A stretch of 64,000 nucleotides of DNA, from NCBI RefSeq assembly GCF_027923465.1, contig NZ_BRLB01000001.1, forward strand, positions 496,001 to 560,000. Direction: 5' to 3'. The DNA is from Vallitalea longa. Its GTDB lineage: Bacteria; Bacillota; Clostridia; Lachnospirales; Vallitaleaceae. The notes under the pieces were generated by a model. The model was not told the DNA's origin and searched no databases. It saw nothing but the letters and a program-made list of their open reading frames with translations. Below, piece after piece: positions 10,053 through 18,001 of this stretch (the stretch's first letter is position 1; each line of letters begins with the position of its first letter). Both the position numbers and the translations under genes were made by a program.

Positions 10053-10247
10053 AATAAGAGCAGTGTGACATGCTCCCCCACTAAACCTATAAAACGGTTT
10101 TGAGGGGGCTTCTTGGGACGTAGTAACCTAATGGTTACTATTATTACCAAGCTCTACGGGTAAGCCCTACCCTGTAATATTTTAATATTGCAACAACAAT
10201 TCACCTTGATTTTAGATAAATTCATATGATTTATGACTGCTCTTATT
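10053..10247 (-). mobile_element. Orphan IS200/IS605-type 3' end (PATE-like remnant), no transposase
   Basis: Read on the minus strand, this stretch contains a GC-rich run of hairpins: GGGTA/TACCC, a 7-bp AGTAACC/GGTTACT stem (10122-10139), then GAAGCCCCCTC paired with GTGGGGGAGC (10075-10108). The last hairpin, with AAGAAGCCCCC just before it, resembles the tnpB-proximal right ends (omega-RNA 3' part) of clostridial IS200/IS605 elements and IStrons. No tnpA or tnpB coding sequence is present. A 12-bp perfect inverted repeat, AATAAGAGCAGT (10053-10064) and ACTGCTCTTATT (10236-10247), brackets it. Its base composition differs sharply from the flanks. The resemblance is from memory of such ends and has not been tested by alignment. 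Confidence 0.5.
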
Positions 10248-10289
10248 AATATATAATTATGAATTAAAAATTCTACACTCTTGTTTTAA

Positions 10290-11771
10290 CTATTTTGTAC
10301 TATTATAGACCTCAATTAATTCCTGATAACCATAATCTTGGTCTTTGTATTTTGCTTTCAATTCAATCAATTTCTCTTTTAATTCTTTAATCGTCTCAAT
10401 ATATGATGGATTGTCATATAGATTATGTAATTCTTTCGGGTCATTCTCCATATCATATAATTCCCACCCTGAAGGAGTTTTCTCACTTGATGCTCCACTT
10501 GCATCTAATCCTAATCCATAATAGAATATCAATTTCCATTTATCAGTTCTTATACCATAATGAGCTGGATTATGATGTCTGTGTGCTAGATGCATCCAAT
10601 ATCGAAAATAAACAGCATCTCTAGTAGGTTCATCATTAGCAAGCATATTCTTGACTGATATCCCCTGCATTTCTTCTGGTATATCTATTCCAGCAATATC
10701 AAGTAAAGTAGGTGCAATATCAATATTCGCAACTAGTCGCTTGCTATTAGTTTTTTCTTTTATCAACTTAGGATATCTTATCAAAAATGGCGCTTTCAAG
10801 CTTTCTTCATAACTCCATCTTTTATCTTGATAATCATGTTCTCCTAAAAACATTCCCTGGTCAGAAGTATATATTACGATTGTATCATCTATTATACCTT
10901 CATTCTCTAATTCTTCTAATATCCTACCTACAGAATCATCTATACTAGCTACTGTCCTAAGATAATCCTTAATATATTTTTCATATGCTGCTATACCTTT
11001 TTCTTCAAAAGTCATATTCTCCGTATTTTCAAGAGGTCCGGTTATATAATCTTTCTTACAGAAATCTTCATACAGACTTCTTATTTTGCTTCTAGGTGTA
11101 ACAGAAGAACCAAAGTCTCTTGATGCTTCGCTTCTATGACTTCTATCTTCAAAAAGGCTATCTGGAATTGGAATATCTATATCATCAAATAAGTGTTCAT
11201 ATCTTTCATGGTATTCCCAAAAATCATGTGGTGCTTTGTGATGACACATAAGGAAGAATGGCTTGTCACTGTCTCTATTTTTAATCCAGTCAATAGACAT
11301 ATCTGTGATTATATCACTAACGTACCCCTCATACCTTACTTCACCCTTATCTTTTTCTTTGAATGAAGGGTTGAAATAAACTCCTTGACCATAACCATCA
11401 GTTAGATACTTATAATCATCAAAACCTATCGGCTCGCATCCAAGATGCCATTTACCCAGCATACCTGTCTTATAATTGTTATCTTGTAATATTTGAGCTA
11501 AATTAAGGGTTTCTAAAGGATTCCACTTGTCTTCTAGAGTTCTTACCCCATTGACATTGCCATATTGTCCAGTCATTATTGTAGCTCTTGCAGGAGTACA
11601 AATAGAGTTAGTTGCATAGAATCCATCTAAACGTTTTCCTTCTTCTCCTAATCTATCTAGATTAGGAGTTTTAAATATAGAAGATAATATTGAGTTATAG
11701 CAACTGATAGCATTAGCACTATGATCATCTGACATAATAAATAAAATATTTGGTCGTTTTTTTTCTCCCAT
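10290..11771 (-). CDS. Sulfatase, Cys-type (family S1)
   Basis: The 493-residue hydrolase has the alkaline-phosphatase-like sulfatase fold: metal ligands DD at residues 15-16, the CxPxR signature as CTPAR with Cys58 to be converted to formylglycine, GMLGKWHLG, and a C-terminal DQGMFLGEHD metal-binding motif. It removes sulfate esters. No signal peptide is visible, so it should act in the cytoplasm on imported compounds. Activation of Cys-type sulfatases in anaerobes needs anSME, not encoded here. The ATG at 11771 has GGAGG eight bases upstream; an in-frame ATG five codons earlier does not. It is the last gene of the operon with the second sulfatase, a UroD-fold protein and an ABC importer. 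The substrate is unknown. Confidence 0.9.
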   Translation of the reverse strand: MGEKKRPNILFIMSDDHSANAISCYNSILSSIFKTPNLDRLGEEGKRLDGFYATNSICTPARATIMTGQYGNVNGVRTLEDKWNPLETLNLAQILQDNNYKTGMLGKWHLGCEPIGFDDYKYLTDGYGQGVYFNPSFKEKDKGEVRYEGYVSDIITDMSIDWIKNRDSDKPFFLMCHHKAPHDFWEYHERYEHLFDDIDIPIPDSLFEDRSHRSEASRDFGSSVTPRSKIRSLYEDFCKKDYITGPLENTENMTFEEKGIAAYEKYIKDYLRTVASIDDSVGRILEELENEGIIDDTIVIYTSDQGMFLGEHDYQDKRWSYEESLKAPFLIRYPKLIKEKTNSKRLVANIDIAPTLLDIAGIDIPEEMQGISVKNMLANDEPTRDAVYFRYWMHLAHRHHNPAHYGIRTDKWKLIFYYGLGLDASGASSEKTPSGWELYDMENDPKELHNLYDNPSYIETIKELKEKLIELKAKYKDQDYGYQELIEVYNSTK

Positions 11772-11826
11772 GAGTTTTACCTCCAATTTCTTGATTGGTA
11801 TTTAGTAATTAAAAATACATGAATCA

Positions 11827-13575
11827 TTAATCAAATTTTTTAAGTCGTCTCACATAAACATAATATGCTGCGTAATGTCTACTATTTCTGTCAATAAAAT
11901 GAATATAAGCTTTTGTTTTCCCTTTGACTAAATCTATGTTGCTAACAATACTTGAATCATCATTATCAACATCAATTTCATATTGTTTCTCACATATATC
12001 AATTACGACTTTCTCTATATCAATACTTGTACCACCAGTATACCAGTTTTCATATTTGTCGTGTATCTCTTTTTTGTTATATATGATATCATCACCATCT
12101 ATGCCTTCACATATATTTCTTCTATGTGTTCTCGGCCAACGGCATATCTCCAATTCATATGTCCCATCTTTTTCTATTTCGATTTCCCAATAACTAGATG
12201 TTCTTTTCCCTGCTCTAATCTCACCTTGATTCCAGGCACAGTCGTCACCATCTCCTCTAGTATCATGAGTTGTCAGGATACAATCATTATCTCCAAACAA
12301 AATAGGTACATCCTGCTCAATTTTTCCAGTGACTTTATCCCACCATCTATCATAAGCCAATCGCATATTGTCCACTTTATCCTTGTACAAATTACTTACA
12401 TCCACTTTTTGAGACGTATCATTTTTTATATTATACAATTCTGTGCCATTAATTAGTCTCCAATTGCCTTTCATTACAGAACTCTGTTTCCATTTAATCG
12501 GATCAGTTACTCTCTGAGAATCTGTAACCACATATCTTTCTTCTAGAGTTATATCTTTGCCAGTCAATAGATTCTTAAGGGATATTCCATCCACTTCTCT
12601 ATTCCTAGGTATTTCAACATTACATAAATCAAGTATTGTTGGCATAAAATCAATATTGGCAGTTAATTCATCTATATCCTTACCGCCTTGTATGCCTAGT
12701 CTTGGATATCTGATGAAAAATGGTACATGGTGACCACCTTCATATTCACTTCCCTTTAGTCCTCTGAAACCTCCGTTATACCCATCTATCACTTGTTCAT
12801 TTTCATCTAGAACTGCTCCACCTGAAGAACCATTATCAGTCATAAAAATTAGTATAGTATCATCAATTATATTGAGCTCTTCTAATTTATTAATAAGTTT
12901 TCCGAAATTTTCATCTATATTAGATATCATTCCATAGAATTTTTTTCTATCCTTGTTGATATTATCATCTTGGTATATGTCCTCGTATTTTTGTGGAACA
13001 TTGTAAGGCTCGTGAGGAGCATTACAAGCTATGTAGCAAAAAAATGGATTATCTCTTTTTTCTTCTATGAATTTCATTGCCTCATTATAGAAAATATCTG
13101 TACAATATCCTGAAAATCTCTTGGGTTGATTATCATCATAGTATGTATCGTCAAAATAATCATTTCCCCAATAATCAGGTGTTTGTCCTACTCCTCCGCC
13201 TTTATGGATAATGGATTTATTGAATCCTCTGTCAGATGGTCTATAGGGATAAGTATCACCCAGATGCCATTTGCCGAATATACCTGTTTCATATCCATTT
13301 TCTTTTAATGCATCTGCAATAGTCCATTCGTCTTGTCTAAGTAAAGAACGACCTCCAATAGTATGCCAAACCCCTGTTGAATTAGCATAGTGTCCAGTCA
13401 TTAATCCTGCTCTTGTTGGAGCACAAGTTGGTCCAACATGAAAATCTTTTAATCTAACAGATTCATTATAGAAATTATCTATACAAGGTGTTTTTATGAT
13501 ATTGTTACCATGGCATCCAAGGTCTCCGTAACCTTGATCATCAGTTAGTACAAAAACTATATTTGGTCTTTTCAT
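11827..13575 (-). CDS. Sulfatase, Cys-type (family S1), with extra C-terminal domain
   Basis: The 582-residue sulfatase has the DD metal ligands at residues 12-13, the signature CAPTR with Cys51, and FGKWHLGD. After the catalytic part (to about 430) it has a C-terminal region with GDGDDCAWNQGEIR that is beta-rich and probably shapes the substrate pocket, as in arylsulfatase A-like glycan sulfatases. No signal peptide is seen. The start is set at the ATG at 13575, nine bases after GGAG; an upstream in-frame ATG directly abuts that site. It lies between the UroD-fold gene (20 bases) and the other sulfatase. The two sulfatases are clearly diverged and may remove different sulfate positions. Confidence 0.9.
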   Translation of the reverse strand: MKRPNIVFVLTDDQGYGDLGCHGNNIIKTPCIDNFYNESVRLKDFHVGPTCAPTRAGLMTGHYANSTGVWHTIGGRSLLRQDEWTIADALKENGYETGIFGKWHLGDTYPYRPSDRGFNKSIIHKGGGVGQTPDYWGNDYFDDTYYDDNQPKRFSGYCTDIFYNEAMKFIEEKRDNPFFCYIACNAPHEPYNVPQKYEDIYQDDNINKDRKKFYGMISNIDENFGKLINKLEELNIIDDTILIFMTDNGSSGGAVLDENEQVIDGYNGGFRGLKGSEYEGGHHVPFFIRYPRLGIQGGKDIDELTANIDFMPTILDLCNVEIPRNREVDGISLKNLLTGKDITLEERYVVTDSQRVTDPIKWKQSSVMKGNWRLINGTELYNIKNDTSQKVDVSNLYKDKVDNMRLAYDRWWDKVTGKIEQDVPILFGDNDCILTTHDTRGDGDDCAWNQGEIRAGKRTSSYWEIEIEKDGTYELEICRWPRTHRRNICEGIDGDDIIYNKKEIHDKYENWYTGGTSIDIEKVVIDICEKQYEIDVDNDDSSIVSNIDLVKGKTKAYIHFIDRNSRHYAAYYVYVRRLKKFD

Positions 13576-13595
13576 GCATTTCATCTCCAGAATAT

Positions 13596-14657
13596 TTATC
13601 TTCTACTTAATTTTTCGTAAACTTCATTGTAATATAATGCATTTTCTATAGGAGTATTAGATGGAATGTGATTTCCTACAGCCATAAAAAAGCCGTTACA
13701 ATCTTTTCCTATATCTATACATCTTTTTACTTCATTGTATATATCTTCTTTTGAGCCTGATAATAGAATTCTAGTATCAGCATTTCCTATGAATGAATGT
13801 GTTTTGCCATATTTTTCTGCAATATATTTCATATCTGTAGTTGGTTCCATAACAAAACCATGAACACCAGCATCTGCTATATCATCAATAAACTCATTAT
13901 AATTACCGTCTGAAGTATATATAAGTTTTTTACCTGCTTCTAGTATTGGTGAAAATAATTTTTTATAATTAGGGAATAAGTACTCTCTATACCACTTAGG
14001 ATTGGTAAAAGGTCCTGAAGTCCATACTATATCATCATGTACCATAATTACTGGAGAATCACATTCAGCTAGAGCTTCATAATACTGCTTAATCCATTTC
14101 GAATATCTGTTCAGGACTTCTCCAAAACCTGTTAAATCTATTCCCATTGCCATTAGCATCATATCCCAACCAAAAATCTCTAATAGACCTGATATAGGTG
14201 ATACATAAATTCCCGTCATATTAACTGCATCAGGATTCAAAGTACGATTTTTCTTATAATGTTCATTAAGCTTTGAAACTAATACGTTCATATCCTTTTT
14301 CCCATATTGTTCAAAAAAATCTAGTTCAAAAGCTTCTTCTGGTGAATTAAATGGACAATTGACTGACTGATCGAAATCAGTGCCACCTGCGCTGAATTCT
14401 GCGTGTCCCATACTAGTACAAAATCCTTCAAATATTTCTTTATTGAATAAAATACTCCAACAAAAATCATAATTCCAATTCTTTTTAAAAGCTGAACTAG
14501 CCTTTTCTTTTTCTTCTTTCGAGTTTTTGGCACTATCTATTGATATACCAGTTACACGTTTCACTAATTCCCAATGCTCGCTTGCGGAATATTCTGTTCT
14601 AGGTATCCTATCTGTTTTTTCCAAATTTAATGCTGCCCATCCATCTGAATATGCCAT
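13596..14657 (-). CDS. UroD-fold (uroporphyrinogen decarboxylase/MtaA superfamily) protein lacking zinc ligands
   Basis: The 353-residue protein matches the UroD superfamily, which includes corrinoid-dependent methyltransferases: WAALNLEKTDRIPRTEYS at the N-terminus, YVSPISGLLEIFGWD, VHDDIVWTSGPFTNPKWYREY, and a C-terminal GNHIPSNTPIENALYYNEVY. In zinc methyltransferases such as MtaA/MtbA the ligands are HxC and a later Cys; here the first site reads YTSDGN (247-252) and the second AVGNHIP (about 326-332), with no Cys. It therefore is neither a standard MtaA nor a haem decarboxylase, and it could be a substrate-side methyltransferase or demethylase. It sits between the ABC permease and the sulfatases, tying methyl chemistry to the sulfated substrate. 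Family call firm, function open. Confidence 0.8.
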   Translation of the reverse strand: MAYSDGWAALNLEKTDRIPRTEYSASEHWELVKRVTGISIDSAKNSKEEKEKASSAFKKNWNYDFCWSILFNKEIFEGFCTSMGHAEFSAGGTDFDQSVNCPFNSPEEAFELDFFEQYGKKDMNVLVSKLNEHYKKNRTLNPDAVNMTGIYVSPISGLLEIFGWDMMLMAMGIDLTGFGEVLNRYSKWIKQYYEALAECDSPVIMVHDDIVWTSGPFTNPKWYREYLFPNYKKLFSPILEAGKKLIYTSDGNYNEFIDDIADAGVHGFVMEPTTDMKYIAEKYGKTHSFIGNADTRILLSGSKEDIYNEVKRCIDIGKDCNGFFMAVGNHIPSNTPIENALYYNEVYEKLSRR

Positions 14658-14689
14658 AATTAACCCTCCTGTAATGATTTATAAAATTT

Positions 14690-15511
14690 CTAACCTTTTA
14701 CTGCACCTGATGTCATACCTTCTACAATATGTTTCTGCAATATTAAATATAAAGTCACAATAGGAATTATAGTTAGAACTAAAGCTGCAAATACATAATG
14801 CCAATTTCTGGAATACATACCAAAGAATCCATAAACCGTTAAAGGAACGGTCCATTTAGTTGAAGTTCCAAAGAAATAAAGTGGTATTATGAAGTTATTC
14901 CATACACTTATTGTTGTAATTATCAAATTAGTTATTGTTATAGGTTTTAAAATTGGTAATAGAATATTTACTACTAGTCTTATTGGTCCACATCCATCAA
15001 CAATAGCTGCTTCATCTATCTCTTTTGGAACTCCCTTTACGAAACTTGCAAATGTCATAATAGTGAATGGCATCCTTACAGCTACGAAAACGAATATAAC
15101 TCCTAAGTAAGTTCCATAAAGATTAAAAGTTTTTAGTAAAGCAAATGTAGTCACCGTCTGAAGTGTCATAGTTAATCCGAAAACAAAGTAATAATATAAA
15201 GCATTACTTTTGAAATCACCTCTTCTAGATATAACTATACCAGCAAAAGAACCAACAACTAATGTTATTATTACAGATCCTACAGTTGTAATAACACTAT
15301 TCATATATCCTCTTAATATATTACCTGTCTCAAATACATAAGAATAATTCGAGAACAACCATTTCTTAGGCAAACTCAAATCAAAAAGTATAGCTTCACC
15401 TTGGGACTTAAATGAGCCCAAAACCATCAATAAAATCGGTAAAATATAAATCAAAGATACAATAATCAAAACAACAGCTAATATAATTTTACTAATTGAT
15501 TTCTTACTCAT
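14690..15511 (-). CDS. Sugar ABC transporter permease, MalG type
   Basis: This 273-residue membrane protein has the EAA loop EAAIVDGCGPIRLVVNILLP and the typical C-terminus MTSGAVKG of MalG-type CUT1 permeases. Its ATG overlaps the stop of the preceding permease by one base (TAATG), which implies translational coupling. Together with that permease and the lipoprotein it forms the importer of the sulfatase operon. As in the other importers here, no ATPase gene is nearby. Confidence 0.9.
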   Translation of the reverse strand: MSKKSISKIILAVVLIIVSLIYILPILLMVLGSFKSQGEAILFDLSLPKKWLFSNYSYVFETGNILRGYMNSVITTVGSVIITLVVGSFAGIVISRRGDFKSNALYYYFVFGLTMTLQTVTTFALLKTFNLYGTYLGVIFVFVAVRMPFTIMTFASFVKGVPKEIDEAAIVDGCGPIRLVVNILLPILKPITITNLIITTISVWNNFIIPLYFFGTSTKWTVPLTVYGFFGMYSRNWHYVFAALVLTIIPIVTLYLILQKHIVEGMTSGAVKG

Positions 15512-16392
15512 TACATTTCTACCTCCTTTGATTTGAGTTTCAGATTAAAGAAAAATGAAATAGCAACTACAATTATAGATAATATTATTGCTGAAGCAGC
15601 AGATTCTCCAAGTAATCCCAATCCAAAAGATCTATATGTATAAGTATTTAATACTTGAGTATCGAAACCTGGACCACCATTAGTTAATACATATATGATA
15701 TCAAATACTTTCAAAGCTCCTGATATGTTAAGAGTTATAACAACTGTGAAAGAAGGTACAAGTAGAGGTAATGTTATTTTGAAAAATTGTTGGAATTTAT
15801 TACATCCTTCTATATCAGCACATTCATAATAGTCTTTTGGAATCGCTTGTAGACCAGAAATAAAAATAAACATACAAAATCCTGCCCACATCCAAGATTC
15901 AATCAATATGACTGAAGTCATTGCTGTACCATAACTGCCAAGCCAATTAGTAGCTAGATTGCCTAGGCCTATGGCATTAAGTATATTATTAAGTAATCCA
16001 TCTGTATCTAGAATGGCTGTGAAAAGAACACCTATTACAACTGTACTTAATACACAAGGAAGATAATAAAGAGTCCTTAAGAAACTATTTCCTTTAAATT
16101 TCTTAACTAAAACTAACGCTAATAATAATCCGAATACAGTTTTCAGAATACATGTTGTTATTGCAAATAATAATGTATTGAATATTGCCTTTATGAATAT
16201 TGGGTCCTTGAATAGTTCAATATAATTTTTAAATCCTGAAAAACTAGGTGATGTAATTCTTAATAAATTCCAATCTGTAAATGATAACACTAAAGATAAC
16301 ACTACAGGAATAATAAAGAATAACGAATATATAACAATGGCTGGAGTTGCAAGCCACATTGGATAAAATCTTCTACTTATATCTTTTTTCAT
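15511..16392 (-). CDS. Sugar ABC transporter permease, MalF type
   Basis: This 293-residue protein begins MKKDISRRFYPMWLATPAIV, has about six membrane spans and the EAA loop ECADIEGCNKFQQFFKITLP. The ATG at 16392 is selected because GGAGAGGA precedes it; a start 15 codons upstream would read into the hairpin after the binding-protein gene. It is the membrane partner of the following MalG-type gene in the importer of the sulfatase operon. Confidence 0.9.
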   Translation of the reverse strand: MKKDISRRFYPMWLATPAIVIYSLFFIIPVVLSLVLSFTDWNLLRITSPSFSGFKNYIELFKDPIFIKAIFNTLLFAITTCILKTVFGLLLALVLVKKFKGNSFLRTLYYLPCVLSTVVIGVLFTAILDTDGLLNNILNAIGLGNLATNWLGSYGTAMTSVILIESWMWAGFCMFIFISGLQAIPKDYYECADIEGCNKFQQFFKITLPLLVPSFTVVITLNISGALKVFDIIYVLTNGGPGFDTQVLNTYTYRSFGLGLLGESAASAIILSIIVVAISFFFNLKLKSKEVEM

Positions 16393-16422
16393 ATTATGTC
16401 CTCTCCACTTCTTGTAAATTTT

Positions 16423-16460
16423 ATATGGTTTGTTCACTTATATAAGAGAACAAACCATAT
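16423..16460 (-). promoter_or_regulatory. Perfect 13-bp hairpin between binding-protein and permease genes
   Basis: ATATGGTTTGTTC (16423-16435) and GAACAAACCATAT (16448-16460) are perfect complements around a 12-base loop. The hairpin lies 14 bases after the binding-protein stop and ahead of the permease start, with no U-run behind it. Such intra-operon hairpins commonly stabilise the upstream mRNA part so that the binding protein is made in excess of the membrane proteins; that role is inferred here. Confidence 0.65.
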
Positions 16461-16474
16461 CTTGTTAGATATTA

Positions 16475-17809
16475 TTAAAATCCAGGTGCTTGTTTTTCTT
16501 TCATAAGTTTCTCTACATCCCCTTGGAATTTTTCTAATAACTCTGCACCAGTCATTCCTTTTCCTGGAGCATCTAAGTAATATACCCAAAGTGTTGAATT
16601 ATATAAAGGTTGAATAGCTGTTAATAATTGATTCATCTCTGGAACAGTTTTTCCTTGCTCAATATAATCTCTTTGAATATCTACCATAAATGAATTAAGT
16701 TCACCACCATCAACACCCTCAAATGCTGGGAAACCAGGTTTTGTCTCGAAATATAGATTTTCGTATTCTGGTGTTGAGAATAAGTTTAATATTTTCTTGG
16801 CAGTTTCCATTTCTTTTGCATTTTTATTGATTGTTAATCCAATTGAATAAGCAGCTGCACTAACTATATCTTCATCTTGGAAAGGCATCATAGGATTTAC
16901 CATATTAATATTAACATCTGGGAAAGCTTCTACAATCATGCTTGCAACTTGATTACTTCCATAAAGCATAGCTGCCTTACCATTAGCAATCATTTCTAGA
17001 CCTTTATCTAAACTAGCTGATAAATAATCTTCATTGACATAGCCCTTATTAAACAAATCAATATATGTATCTATTACCTGTGCTAATTCAGGATGATCCG
17101 TAAATTTAGTTTTATTAGTTAATAATTCATCTGCGAATGTATAAGCATCCTTACCTAAAGCTTTTGAATAACCAGCTGCCATCCATATTTGTGGAACCCA
17201 TAGATCTTTTGGTGAGAAAAATGGAGTAACACCTTTACTTTTAAGTGTTTCACAAGCAGCTAAAACATCATCCCATGTTTTTGGTACATCAATACCATTT
17301 TCTTCAAATACATCTACATTATATATAATGGCTTGAAAACCTGATAACTCTTGAAATGGGAAAGCATATATTTTGTCATTGAATTCAACATTTTCTTTAC
17401 TCTTCAAACGACTTACCCATTCTTCATCACTAAGATCTGCTAAATTCTTTTCAGCATCTACTATACCGAATAATTGAGGTACATTATAATCAATAATATC
17501 TGGTGCTTCTCCTGTTGCTAATTTCAATGTCATAAGATTATCATATTGATCATCAGGAACAATCTGTGCTTCCACATTGATATTTTCTTCATCTTTTAAT
17601 TTTTGTATCATTTTTTGTAACCCTTCAGTATATCTTGACTGCATAATCATTGCAGTAACTGTTACTGATTTATTGCTTGAACCCGAATCAGAATTACTTT
17701 CTTTATCAGTTCCTTTGTCATCTGTACTCTTTGAACATCCAAATAGTGATAAAGAAACCATTAAAACTATTAATAAAGTCGATATTACTTTTGAACCTTT
17801 TTTCTTCAT
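16475..17809 (-). CDS. Extracellular sugar-binding lipoprotein of ABC importer
   Basis: The 444-residue lipoprotein has a basic and hydrophobic signal ending in the lipobox LFGC (Cys25) and a Ser/Asp-rich linker, then a MalE-like solute-binding fold (YAFPFQELSGFQAIIYNVDV, MIANGKAAMLYGSNQVA). It opens the operon importer-UroD-like-sulfatases and has a GGAGG ribosome binding site. The ligand is presumably a sulfated saccharide or glycoside given the two downstream sulfatases. A divergent two-component system starts 192 bases away. Confidence 0.9.
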   Translation of the reverse strand: MKKKGSKVISTLLIVLMVSLSLFGCSKSTDDKGTDKESNSDSGSSNKSVTVTAMIMQSRYTEGLQKMIQKLKDEENINVEAQIVPDDQYDNLMTLKLATGEAPDIIDYNVPQLFGIVDAEKNLADLSDEEWVSRLKSKENVEFNDKIYAFPFQELSGFQAIIYNVDVFEENGIDVPKTWDDVLAACETLKSKGVTPFFSPKDLWVPQIWMAAGYSKALGKDAYTFADELLTNKTKFTDHPELAQVIDTYIDLFNKGYVNEDYLSASLDKGLEMIANGKAAMLYGSNQVASMIVEAFPDVNINMVNPMMPFQDEDIVSAAAYSIGLTINKNAKEMETAKKILNLFSTPEYENLYFETKPGFPAFEGVDGGELNSFMVDIQRDYIEQGKTVPEMNQLLTAIQPLYNSTLWVYYLDAPGKGMTGAELLEKFQGDVEKLMKEKQAPGF

Positions 17810-18001
17810 AAGACTACCTCCTAAGTTTTGTATAACTTATTTTACTTAATTAACCAATATATTAAAATGGAATTTTTATAAATACTACATGGAAATTTAT
17901 TAAAACTTATGCATATTTACTATAACTTTTATATTTTTTCTTGATTTTATCATAAATATACATTATTATTATGTATATTAAATCTATAAAGGATGATAAT
18001 T

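Noticed and set aside
10053-10247. Small RNA gene or tRNA-like element rather than an IS remnant
   Set aside because: No cloverleaf or CCA end can be drawn, and the terminal GGGGG/CCCCC stem with AAGAAGCCCCC matches IS605-type ends better; kept as mobile-element remnant with moderate confidence.
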